Assembly: GCA_027036005.1 (NCBI GenBank)
Contig: JALVTJ010000019.1
Span: 1 to 40,715, forward strand
Reading direction: 5' to 3'
DNA: 40,715 nucleotides
DNA from: Nautiliaceae bacterium
Lineage (GTDB): Bacteria > Campylobacterota > Campylobacteria > Campylobacterales > Nautiliaceae
Shown: in pieces, positions 7,736 to 15,515 of the stretch
Position numbering within the stretch: the first letter of the stretch is position 1
Layout: each line of letters opens with the position of its first letter
Notes under the pieces: generated by a model
What the model was told of the DNA's origin: nothing
What the model saw: only the letters and a program-made list of their open reading frames with translations
Databases searched by the model: none
Made by a program: the position numbers and the translations under genes

Positions 7736-8851
7736 ATGCTTTCTTATGAAAAAAAAGCAAAAGAAATTTTAAAAGGAAGCGGGATTGAATTAAACGGAAA
7801 CAATCCCTGGGATATTAAAGTTTTGGATAATAGGGCATATGAGAGGGTTTTTAAATACGCAACGCTTGGATTCGGAGAAGCGTATATGGACAAATGGATA
7901 GAAATTGAAGCGTTAGATGAATTTTTTTATAGAATTTTTACAAATAAAATTGAAGAAAAAATAAAATCTCCCGTAATGCTGCTGTATAAATTAAAATCAA
8001 TGTTTTCTAATGATCCATATGAAGTAGGAAGAGTTCATTATGATATAGGAAATGAGTTGTATGAAAAAATGCTTGATAAAAGAATGATATATAGTTGTGG
8101 ATATTGGAAAAAATGCGAGGATTTGCCAGAAGCGAAAAATTTAGACGAAGCACAAGAGCATAAGCTTGAAATGATTTGTAGAAAACTAAAATTAAAAGAA
8201 GGTGAGAGAGTATTGGATATAGGATGCGGTTGGGGAGGACTTTTAAAATATATGGCCGAAAAATATAATATAAAAGGAGTGGGTGTTTCCGTTTCCAAAA
8301 AACAGATAGAATATGCAAATGCAAATAAAGGCGATTTGGATTTGGAATTCAGACTTTGCGATTATAGAGACGTAAAAGAAAAATTTGACAAAATCGTATC
8401 AGTAGGTATGTTTGAACATGTGGGATATAAGCATTATAATGAATTTATGAAAGTTGCGAATAGATGTTTAAAAGACGATGGACTATTTTTGCTTCATACA
8501 ATAGGAAGTTTGGAGAGTGTCAAATCGTGTGATCCGTGGATAAACAAATATATTTTTCCTAATTCCATGTTGCCATCTCTTAAACAAATATCCGAGGCCG
8601 CAGAGGGTAAATTCGTTATTGAAGACGTTCATAATTTCGGATACGAATATTATCCTACGTTAATGAGTTGGTATAATAATTTTGTTAATGCCTGGGATGA
8701 ACTTAAAGATAAATATGACGAAAGATTTTTTAGAATGTGGAAATTTTATCTGCTTTCTTCCGCTGCGCTTTTTAAAGCCCGAATCAACCAGGTGTGGCAG
8801 ATTGTTTTATCTAAAAACGGTGTAAAAGAAGGATATGTGAGATTTTGTTAA
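7736..8851 (+). CDS. cfa: cyclopropane-fatty-acyl-phospholipid synthase
   Basis: This 371-aa protein aligns by eye along most of its length with E. coli Cfa (382 aa). That enzyme methylenates unsaturated acyl chains of membrane phospholipids using SAM. The N-terminal lipid-binding region has LGFGEAYMDKW. The SAM motif is VLDIGCGWGGL (about 160-170). The family's catalytic segments YSCGYW, SVGMFEHVG and LLHTIGS contain the Cys, Glu and His that hold the bicarbonate base. It has its own promoter and AAGGAG site. The accessory operon begins 49 bases downstream on the same strand; read-through into it is possible but a lipid role alone explains the gene. Confidence 0.95.
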   Translation: MLSYEKKAKEILKGSGIELNGNNPWDIKVLDNRAYERVFKYATLGFGEAYMDKWIEIEALDEFFYRIFTNKIEEKIKSPVMLLYKLKSMFSNDPYEVGRVHYDIGNELYEKMLDKRMIYSCGYWKKCEDLPEAKNLDEAQEHKLEMICRKLKLKEGERVLDIGCGWGGLLKYMAEKYNIKGVGVSVSKKQIEYANANKGDLDLEFRLCDYRDVKEKFDKIVSVGMFEHVGYKHYNEFMKVANRCLKDDGLFLLHTIGSLESVKSCDPWINKYIFPNSMLPSLKQISEAAEGKFVIEDVHNFGYEYYPTLMSWYNNFVNAWDELKDKYDERFFRMWKFYLLSSAALFKARINQVWQIVLSKNGVKEGYVRFC

Positions 8852-8864
8852 CCATTCATTAACC
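8848..8864 (+). promoter_or_regulatory. 11-bp-spaced direct repeat, candidate operator of the accessory operon
   Basis: TTAACC occurs twice, with starts 11 bases apart (8848 and 8859). The first copy runs into the cfa stop codon. Repeats spaced by one helical turn at the -35 position are the usual target of OmpR/PhoB-family regulators, and such a regulator is encoded in this operon. The link is an inference. Confidence 0.35.
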
Positions 8865-8873
8865 CAGAACATT

Positions 8874-8879
8874 TAAAAT
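8874..8879 (+). promoter_or_regulatory. possible -10 box for the PqqD-like operon
   Basis: TAAAAT lies 21 bases before the start of the PqqD-like gene and about ten bases after the TTAACC repeat. There is no recognisable -35, as expected if the promoter needs an activator. An AAGGAG ribosome site follows. Confidence 0.35.
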
Positions 8880-8900
8880 TCCAAAAAAAAGGAGTTTTAA

Positions 8901-9134
8901 ATGTTTGAAGAAATGATAATAGATGAAAACAATGTGGGATTTATTCCTTCTCTTGGAATATCTTTTCAGATGAACGATACGGCTAAAAAAATTATTGAGC
9001 TTATCAAAGAAGGAAAAAACAAAGAGGATATTGTTAAAATTCTTTCGGACGAATTTGACGTGAGCTGGCAAGACGTATATATTGATGTGGAAGATTTTTT
9101 TCAAAAACTTAAAGTATACGGACTTATAAAATGA
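8901..9134 (+). CDS. PqqD-like (RiPP-recognition-element fold) protein
   Basis: This 77-aa protein is a stand-alone PqqD-family domain. FQMNDTAKKIIELIKEGKN matches the LN.TA..I..LL..G turn. EDIVKILSDEF is the recognition helix region. DVEDFFQKLKVYGLI matches the DV..FL..L...GLI end. In known systems this winged-helix fold binds a leader peptide and hands it to modifying enzymes. No precursor peptide is visible nearby, so it may instead bind a partner protein or the ATP-grasp enzyme itself. It starts after AAGGAG, opens the operon, and overlaps the ATP-grasp gene by four bases (ATGA), which predicts a stoichiometric partnership. Confidence 0.85.
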   Translation: MFEEMIIDENNVGFIPSLGISFQMNDTAKKIIELIKEGKNKEDIVKILSDEFDVSWQDVYIDVEDFFQKLKVYGLIK

Positions 9135-10138
9135 AAATAGCACTAAGCGGACTAAACAATACGGATAATCCGGCTCCCGGAATTGGAGTTGCTAAAAGTT
9201 TGAAAGCTCACGATTTAATAGGGCTTAGTTATGATGCAAATGAGCCCGGAATTTATCAGGGACTATTTGAGAAAATTTATCTGATGCCTTATCCGAGTTT
9301 GGGATATGAAGAGTTTAAGCAAAGAATTACATATATAAAAGAAAAATCCGATATTGAAGTTATTATTCCCAATTTGGATGCGGAACTTCCTTTGTATATA
9401 AAATATCAAAAAGAAATTGAAGATTTGGGGATTAAGACTTATTTGCCAAGCCTTGAATGTTTTGAAATGCGCGATAAAAGCAAACTTTCGGAATTTAGCG
9501 AAAAGCTGGGTGTAAAACATCCTAAAACAATAAAAATAACTTCTCTTGACGATTTGATTATCGCAAGCAGATCCCTCGGGTTTCCTTTAATGGTAAAAGG
9601 AAATTATTATAAAGCATATAAAGCCTATAATTTGGATGAGGCGATAGAATATTATTATAAAATCTCAAACGAATGGGGATTTCCTCTTTTAGCTCAACAG
9701 GTAATAAACGGAGTTGAAATTAATTATGTAGGGCTTGGAGATGGAAAAGAGCTAATCGGAGGAGTTGGTATTAAAAAACTCTCAACAACGGAAATTGGAA
9801 AAGTTTGGAGTGCTGTAAGCATTGATAATAAAAATCTTTTTGAAGTTAGCAAAAAATTTGTAGAAACAATAGGTTGGAAGGGTGCATTTGAATTTGAGGC
9901 TATGAGCGATGGAAAGGATATTTATCTGATAGAAATAAATCCGAGATTTCCGGCTTGGGTGCATTTTGCAACAATGCTTGGAATTAATTTGCCTGAGATG
10001 ATGATAAAACTTATTAAAGGCGAAAAAGTAGAAAAAAAATATGATTATGCATTTGAAAAAATGTATATAAGATATGTTGAAGAAGCAATGGCTGATTTTA
10101 GAGATTTTACGACATTAATAAGCAAAAAAGAACTTTAA
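9131..10138 (+). CDS. ATP-grasp ligase of the carbamoyl-phosphate-synthase-like group
   Basis: This 335-aa protein begins with a Rossmann-like pre-ATP-grasp domain (MKIALSGLNN, then EVIIPNLDAELPLY). The ATP-grasp core follows, with the nucleotide-binding lysine in FPLMVKGNYY (about 155) and a glycine-rich segment near GGVGIKK. The metal/ATP signature is FEFEAM...LIEINPRFPAW (about 255-280). Such enzymes activate a carboxylate as an acyl phosphate and join it to an amine. The substrate is unknown. Close coupling to the PqqD-like protein and decarboxylase suggests it ligates an amino acid or polyamine-type product. The decarboxylase starts nine bases after it. Confidence 0.88.
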   Translation: MKIALSGLNNTDNPAPGIGVAKSLKAHDLIGLSYDANEPGIYQGLFEKIYLMPYPSLGYEEFKQRITYIKEKSDIEVIIPNLDAELPLYIKYQKEIEDLGIKTYLPSLECFEMRDKSKLSEFSEKLGVKHPKTIKITSLDDLIIASRSLGFPLMVKGNYYKAYKAYNLDEAIEYYYKISNEWGFPLLAQQVINGVEINYVGLGDGKELIGGVGIKKLSTTEIGKVWSAVSIDNKNLFEVSKKFVETIGWKGAFEFEAMSDGKDIYLIEINPRFPAWVHFATMLGINLPEMMIKLIKGEKVEKKYDYAFEKMYIRYVEEAMADFRDFTTLISKKEL

Positions 10139-10147
10139 GGAGAAAAA

Positions 10148-11488
10148 ATGAGTAAAAAATATGAAAAACCGGTAATAATAAAAGTTGATTTTACAATGGC
10201 GAGCAAATACGGAAGTCCACTTAAAACCCAAAAGGTTCGAAGTGAAATAGACGATGTAAACGTAAGGGATTTGGTGGAAAAATTCGGCTCGCCATTATTT
10301 GTGTATTCCCAAAGGGCAATTGAAAACAAATACAATGAATTTAAAGAGGCATTTACTTCAAGATATCCGGATACACAGTTTTGGTGGAGCTATAAAACGA
10401 ATTATCTTGATGCAATATGCAAAGTGTTTCATAAACTCGGAAGTAAAGCCGAGGTTGTAAGCGAATTTGAATATGAAAAAGCAAGAACTCTTGGAATTGA
10501 AGGGAAAGATATTATATTTAACGGGCCTTATAAACCAAAAGATGCACTTAAAAAAGCCGTTGAAGAAGGAGCGAAAATACATATCGATCATTGGTATGAG
10601 ATAAATGACCTTGAAGAGATTGCCAAAGAGCTTGGAAAAGAGATCCCGGTGGCTATAAGATGTAATATGAATACGGGAGTTTATCCGCAATGGAGCAGAT
10701 TCGGATTTAATATTGATAACGGCGAGGCGATGGATGCGATAAAAAGAATATTTGAAGGCAAAAAACTTATTTTAACAGGGCTTCATTCTCATATCGGAAC
10801 GTTTATGTTAAGTGCGGCGGCTTACGGAGCGGAAGTTAGAAAACTTATTGAACTTAAAAACATGATCGAAGAAAATTTCGGATACGAGATTGAATATATT
10901 GATATAGGCGGGGGATTTGCAAGCAAAAACAGACTAAAAGGTGTTTATCAATCGCCAGAAGTTATAGTTCCGAGTGCTGATGAATATGCAGAGGCTATTA
11001 CCAATGCTATTTTTGAATTTAACAAAGGAAAACTTCCTAAGCTTTATCTTGAAACTGGTAGGGCATTAATTGACGAAGCAGGGTATCTGCTTACAAGTGT
11101 GTGGGCAGGCAAAAGAATGCCTGATGGCAAAAAAAGTTATATTGTAGATGCGGGAGTAAATCTGCTTTATACTGCGTTTTGGTATAATTTCGATATAGCC
11201 CTTGATAAAAGATATGAAGGACTTAATGAACCTTCAATGATAAATGGACCGCTTTGTATGAATATTGATGTTATTTCCGAAAATATTATGCTACCGCCTC
11301 TAAATAGAGGGAGTGTTTTAAGTATTTGGCCGGTTGGAGCTTATAATGTTACTCAATCAATGCAGTTTATCAGATATAGACCGAGAATAGTCTTAATAGA
11401 TAAAGATTCAAACCCTCATTTGATAAAGGAGGCTGACGATTTGGATTATGTCAGAGAAAAAGAGATATTGCCTGAATATTTAAAGTGA
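10148..11488 (+). CDS. fold-III PLP-dependent decarboxylase (DAP/ornithine/arginine decarboxylase family)
   Basis: This 446-aa protein has an alanine-racemase-fold barrel after a roughly 35-residue extension. FWWSYKTN carries the Schiff-base lysine, LHSHIGT and IDIGGGFASK bind PLP phosphate, and LETGRAL corresponds to the EPGR loop. GPLCMNIDV provides the Cys and Asp at the dimer active site, with Met where diaminopimelate decarboxylases usually have Glu. That change and the operon context argue against a housekeeping LysA; a diamine or modified amino acid substrate is more likely. It is preceded by AAGGAGAAAAAATG. The enzyme should act in the cytosol, next to the ATP-grasp ligase. Confidence 0.88.
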   Translation: MSKKYEKPVIIKVDFTMASKYGSPLKTQKVRSEIDDVNVRDLVEKFGSPLFVYSQRAIENKYNEFKEAFTSRYPDTQFWWSYKTNYLDAICKVFHKLGSKAEVVSEFEYEKARTLGIEGKDIIFNGPYKPKDALKKAVEEGAKIHIDHWYEINDLEEIAKELGKEIPVAIRCNMNTGVYPQWSRFGFNIDNGEAMDAIKRIFEGKKLILTGLHSHIGTFMLSAAAYGAEVRKLIELKNMIEENFGYEIEYIDIGGGFASKNRLKGVYQSPEVIVPSADEYAEAITNAIFEFNKGKLPKLYLETGRALIDEAGYLLTSVWAGKRMPDGKKSYIVDAGVNLLYTAFWYNFDIALDKRYEGLNEPSMINGPLCMNIDVISENIMLPPLNRGSVLSIWPVGAYNVTQSMQFIRYRPRIVLIDKDSNPHLIKEADDLDYVREKEILPEYLK

Positions 11489-11492
11489 GCTA

Positions 11493-13496
11493 ATGGATAA
11501 AATAAAGCTTTTTTTCAAACCCTATGTTTCAATTCTTTTTTTAAGGGATTTTAAGGCTGGGTTTGTTTTGTTTTTGCTCTCTTTTTTACTTCCGAGTGTG
11601 GGTTTGCTTGGAATTGTAGCAATTATTTCAACTATTGCTTTTGCGGAAATTGCAGGTGTAAGAGAGCATTATTTAAAATACGGATTTTATTTATATAACT
11701 CTTTACTTGTCGGAATGGGTGTGGGGTATTTTTTTGATGTTAGTTTATTAAGTGTTATTTTAACGTCCATATTAGCGGTTTTGACATTTTTAATCTCTTT
11801 CGGATTAAATAGAATGTTTATCAATTTTGCCCTGCCTATACTCTCTTTTCCTTTCGCAATTGTAAGTATGCTTTTTTATTTGGCAAGTTTAAAATATAAT
11901 TCCTTAGTTACAAATATTTTACACAGAGTTCCTTTATTTGATATGAATTTGCCGTTTAGTGCGTTTTTCAAATCGATGGGAACGATTTTTTTCCTGCCTT
12001 ATAATATAGCCGGTTTAATTATTTCGTTGATTATTCTTTTTTATTCGAGAATTTTGTTTTTTTTAGCCGTAATAGGATTTATTGCGGGAGTTTGGGTTCA
12101 TTCTTTTTTTATACCTTTTAATGCGTCTTTAAATTCTTTTTATAATTTTAATTTTATTTTAATTTCGATGGCTTTGGGCGGAATATTTTTAATTCCTAAT
12201 ATCAGAAGTTATGTTATAGCTATAATTGCCGTTATTTTATCCGTAATTTTAATTGATGCTTTTGTTGTGTTTTTTAATCTTTATTTACTTCCTGTTTATA
12301 CGCTTCCTTTTAATATGATAACTACTCTTTTTATTTTGCTTGCAAGTATCGGGTATAAATATTTCAATTATTTCATTAAGGGAACTCCTGAAAAATCGCT
12401 TGAATATTATCTTTCAAACATTTTCAGATTCGGCGGAAAAGATATTAAAATAAATCTACCTTTTTCAGGTAAATGGAGTGTATATCAGGCGTTTGACGAT
12501 GAATGGACGCATAAGGGGGAGTATAAATATGCTTATGATTTTGTTATTAAAATAAACAATAAAACACATCAAAACGAAGGGACATTGTTGGAGGATTATT
12601 ATGCCTTTGGCGAGCCGGTTCTCGCTCCTATTAGCGGATATGTGGTTGCAATGAGAGATGATTTGGAAGATAATTTTATAGGGAATGTGGATAGAATAAA
12701 TAATTGGGGTAATTACATCATTATAAAAAGTTTAGACGGAACTTTTTATGTTGAAATTTCACACTTAATGAAAAATTCAATTACCGTTAAGGTAGGTGAT
12801 TATGTTCAAATGGGTCAAATTATTGGAAAATGCGGTAACAGCGGTTATTCTCCCGAACCTCACATACATATACAAGTTCAATTCTCACCTGTTCTAGGAA
12901 GTAAAACCGTGCCTTTTAAATTTATGGATTATATAAAAGGAAATAAGCTTTATTATTATTCTCTGCCGAAAAAAGACGAAGAGATAGAAGCGACAATCGT
13001 AGATAAAACAATTAGAATAAGGTTTAATTTTATTCTTGATGATAGTTTTATTTATGAAATATATGAAAATAATGAAAAAATAGATGAAATAAAATTCAGC
13101 GTTAAAATGAACGAAAAAGGAGAATTTTATTTTACGGATGGAGAAAACAGATTATATTTTTATTTAAGCGAAAAGATGTTTTATTTTTATGAATACGACG
13201 GAGGGAAAAGTTATTTAAAAGAAATTTTTAAACTCTCTCCCAGAATTCCTTTAATAAACAAAAATATAGTATATAAAGATATTTTGCCTGTAAATATTAT
13301 TAAAGGATTTGAAAAATATTTGATTGAATTTTTACTCTCATTTAATTATAATTTATTCAATAAACCAATAGAATATGAAAAAAAGCCTTTGGAGATAGTT
13401 TCAAAATTTGGTAAAGTTACTTTTTCTTTTTATGAAAAAGGATTTAAAACGATTGAATTTAAAAATAAAAAACTTATTTTAAGGAATGAAAAATGA
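11493..13496 (+). CDS. urea-transporter-family channel fused to an M23 peptidase domain
   Basis: This 667-aa protein has an N-terminal half (about 1-310) with some ten membrane helices and UT-family motifs: LYNSLLVGMGVG in the first repeat, FNFILISMALGGIF in the second, and the terminal LPVYTLPFNM. UT proteins form channels for urea and small amides. Residues about 330-480 form an M23 (LytM-like) domain: WTHKGEYKYAYDF, FGEPVLAPISGYVVA, ISHLMKN and the metal-ligand motif PHIHIQV. The final 190 residues are a beta-rich region I cannot assign. The His in WTHKG probably replaces the usual first ligand position. There is no clear ribosome site, so translation probably follows the decarboxylase by coupling. 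The TPR gene overlaps its stop by four bases. Confidence 0.85.
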   Translation: MDKIKLFFKPYVSILFLRDFKAGFVLFLLSFLLPSVGLLGIVAIISTIAFAEIAGVREHYLKYGFYLYNSLLVGMGVGYFFDVSLLSVILTSILAVLTFLISFGLNRMFINFALPILSFPFAIVSMLFYLASLKYNSLVTNILHRVPLFDMNLPFSAFFKSMGTIFFLPYNIAGLIISLIILFYSRILFFLAVIGFIAGVWVHSFFIPFNASLNSFYNFNFILISMALGGIFLIPNIRSYVIAIIAVILSVILIDAFVVFFNLYLLPVYTLPFNMITTLFILLASIGYKYFNYFIKGTPEKSLEYYLSNIFRFGGKDIKINLPFSGKWSVYQAFDDEWTHKGEYKYAYDFVIKINNKTHQNEGTLLEDYYAFGEPVLAPISGYVVAMRDDLEDNFIGNVDRINNWGNYIIIKSLDGTFYVEISHLMKNSITVKVGDYVQMGQIIGKCGNSGYSPEPHIHIQVQFSPVLGSKTVPFKFMDYIKGNKLYYYSLPKKDEEIEATIVDKTIRIRFNFILDDSFIYEIYENNEKIDEIKFSVKMNEKGEFYFTDGENRLYFYLSEKMFYFYEYDGGKSYLKEIFKLSPRIPLINKNIVYKDILPVNIIKGFEKYLIEFLLSFNYNLFNKPIEYEKKPLEIVSKFGKVTFSFYEKGFKTIEFKNKKLILRNEK

Positions 13497-14089
13497 AAAA
13501 GTTAATTGTTTTTTTGGCTGTTTTTTTATTTGCATTTTCCAATAAAGATATTCAACAAATCTATTATAAATCCTATAATTATGAAAAAATGGGGGATTAT
13601 AAAGACGCTATTAAAATATTAATTCCTCTTTATAATAAATATCCAAAAGGCTATACGATTAATTTAAGACTCGGATGGCTTTTTTATTTGAATAAAGATT
13701 ATATAAATTCAATAAAACATTATCAAAAAGCTTCTTTGGTTATGCCTTATTCTGTTGAACCTAAACTAGGTCTTATGAGGGATTATATTGCTATGCAGAA
13801 TTATAAAAACGCTTTAAAAGTAGGTAATTTGATTTTAAGAGAGGATTATTACAATTATTATGGCAATTATTATGAAATATTGGCTTTAAAAGGGATAAAA
13901 GATTATAAAAACGCTTTAAAAATAACAAATAGAATGTTGACTCTTTATCCGACATCGGTTTTATATTTAAATTCTCTGGGTGAAATTTATTATGTAAGCT
14001 CTAAAAAAGATTTGGCAAAAAAAATATTTGAAGATGTATTGATACTTGATCCTAATAATGTTTTTGCAAAGAGTTATATTCAAAAATGA
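13493..14089 (+). CDS. exported TPR-repeat protein
   Basis: This 198-aa protein starts with a short signal-like helix (MKKLIVFLAVFLFAFS) and then carries about four tetratricopeptide-type helix pairs, seen as repeated YKDAIKIL, YINSIKHY, YKNALKVG and YKNALKIT at roughly 35-residue spacing. TPR proteins scaffold protein-protein contacts. With export predicted, it would sit in the periplasm, where it could bridge the M23 domain and the outer-membrane protein. Its start overlaps the UT-M23 stop (ATGA) and its own stop overlaps the regulator start in the same way. Confidence 0.8.
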   Translation: MKKLIVFLAVFLFAFSNKDIQQIYYKSYNYEKMGDYKDAIKILIPLYNKYPKGYTINLRLGWLFYLNKDYINSIKHYQKASLVMPYSVEPKLGLMRDYIAMQNYKNALKVGNLILREDYYNYYGNYYEILALKGIKDYKNALKITNRMLTLYPTSVLYLNSLGEIYYVSSKKDLAKKIFEDVLILDPNNVFAKSYIQK

Positions 14090-14679
14090 GGATTTTAATA
14101 TTTGGAGTTGAATTTGAGTGCAGTGATTTCGAATGCAAATATGTTTTTGATGAAGAAAAATTTTTTAATGAAATTTTATTTAAACATTATGAAGTTTTGA
14201 TTATAAATTTTGATTTTTTATCATCTTTTTTGGAAGTTAACAAATTTTTTAAAGGAATGGTTATTTTTATTTATACTTTTGCCGATAGACTTATATATAA
14301 AAGAGCTTTGGAGGTTGGAGATTATTTTTATACATTTGAAGAAACATGGGAAATACCTTACAGACTTAGATATATTTCAAAAAAAATATTAAATCGAAAA
14401 AGCGATATTTTTGTTTTTAACGATTTGGTTTTTAACCTTAAAACAAAAGAGTTATACAAAAACAGAGTCAATATTAAACTCTCTCCTGCTGAAAGAGATG
14501 TTTTGAAATTGCTTATAGAAAATAAAAACAGATTTCTCTCAAAGGAATTTATTGTGGAAAATAGTGAAAATATTGATAATATTTCAAGTATAAAAGTTAT
14601 AATTTCAAATCTTAGAAAAACAGGGTTTGAGATTGATAATCAAAAAAATTTAGGATATAAAATTAAAATAAAGGAGTAA
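14086..14679 (+). CDS. orphan OmpR-type regulator with degenerate receiver
   Basis: Residues about 110-197 form an OmpR/PhoB-type winged helix: KLSPAERDVLKLLIENKNRF, then SSIKVIISNLRKTGFEID and a GYKI wing. Residues 1-105 look like a receiver fold, but the site where the phospho-accepting Asp should lie reads LIINFDF, there is no acidic pair near the N-terminus, and the conserved Lys position appears to be Phe or Thr (GDYFYTF). No histidine kinase is nearby. It therefore probably works without phosphorylation, perhaps sensing a ligand or partner. It is embedded in and likely regulates this operon; the TTAACC repeat upstream is a candidate target. Confidence 0.82.
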   Translation: MRILIFGVEFECSDFECKYVFDEEKFFNEILFKHYEVLIINFDFLSSFLEVNKFFKGMVIFIYTFADRLIYKRALEVGDYFYTFEETWEIPYRLRYISKKILNRKSDIFVFNDLVFNLKTKELYKNRVNIKLSPAERDVLKLLIENKNRFLSKEFIVENSENIDNISSIKVIISNLRKTGFEIDNQKNLGYKIKIKE

Positions 14680-14681
14680 AA

Positions 14682-15515
14682 ATGAAAAAATTACTTTCAA
14701 TCGCTTTACTTGCGAGTTTGGGTTTTAGTGCAGAATTTACTTTGATGCCTTATGGTAGTTATATCAATTATTCGGGTTCTAGTAAAGATAATGCAAAACT
14801 TGGCGGAATTTATTTAAGCTGCTTTAATTCTCCTTTTAAATTAGAAACCGACGGAGAATTTTTAAAAATAAATTACAAAGACGGAATTGCTAATTATTAT
14901 CAAAGAGATTTGACATTTATAGGGCATTATTATATCGGGGACAATTATGAAGTGCATGCAGGTATTCATAATATTTTTATTACGCAAGCAGATAATCCCA
15001 ATCATTATCAAAAAGTTTTATTTGGAGGTGTTTTATATTATAAATATTTGAAATACAATACTGGAATTGATTATTATTATTCCGATTATAGTGGATTTGA
15101 TGTTAAGCAGATAACTCCTAAATTGGGATTTAATTTCGGTAATTATTATTCATATACAGGCTCTTTTTATGCAGAGGCAAAAGTTAATTATATTAATATT
15201 TCAGATAAAACAAAAGCCGGAACTCCGGATGATAATTATTGGAATACCGATTTAAAACTTTCTAATTTCCAAGGTCCATGGACTACAACTTTAAAAGCTT
15301 CTCTTGGTAAATATGCTTATAAAGTGGCAAACGGGGGATTTGTGGTTTATAATTTGGGTGATGAATACAAATACTCTTACGGCATAGATATAAATTATGC
15401 CCTTTCAAAACAAAACAGTATTAAAGCCGGATTTACAAGAAGTAAATTTGATGAATCTGATAATAACGATTGTTACTCAAATACATTTTTGGTTTCGTTT
15501 GTTACTTCTTTTTAA
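14682..15515 (+). CDS. outer-membrane beta-barrel protein, unknown ligand
   Basis: This 277-aa protein has a clear signal peptide (MKKLLSIALLASLGFSA, cleavage before EF). It then has alternating aromatic/polar strands rich in Tyr, such as VLYYKYLKYNTGIDYYYSDY, and ends in a C-terminal phenylalanine (VSFVTSF) as outer-membrane barrels do. The length suggests about 12 strands. It starts after AAGGAGTAAAAATG, two bases past the regulator stop, and is the last accessory gene. Its stop overlaps the recO start by one base (TAATG). It may be the outer-membrane exit or entry point for the system's product. I do not recognise a named porin family. Confidence 0.8.
   Translation: MKKLLSIALLASLGFSAEFTLMPYGSYINYSGSSKDNAKLGGIYLSCFNSPFKLETDGEFLKINYKDGIANYYQRDLTFIGHYYIGDNYEVHAGIHNIFITQADNPNHYQKVLFGGVLYYKYLKYNTGIDYYYSDYSGFDVKQITPKLGFNFGNYYSYTGSFYAEAKVNYINISDKTKAGTPDDNYWNTDLKLSNFQGPWTTTLKASLGKYAYKVANGGFVVYNLGDEYKYSYGIDINYALSKQNSIKAGFTRSKFDESDNNDCYSNTFLVSFVTSF

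Noticed and set aside
8007-8324. 105-aa and 86-aa minus-strand ORFs inside cfa
   Set aside because: They are shadows of a strongly conserved gene and have no family resemblance or ribosome site.
10148-11488. Assignment of the decarboxylase as housekeeping LysA
   Set aside because: The CxxxD motif lacks the usual Glu, the N-terminal extension is unlike LysA, and the gene sits in the accessory operon.
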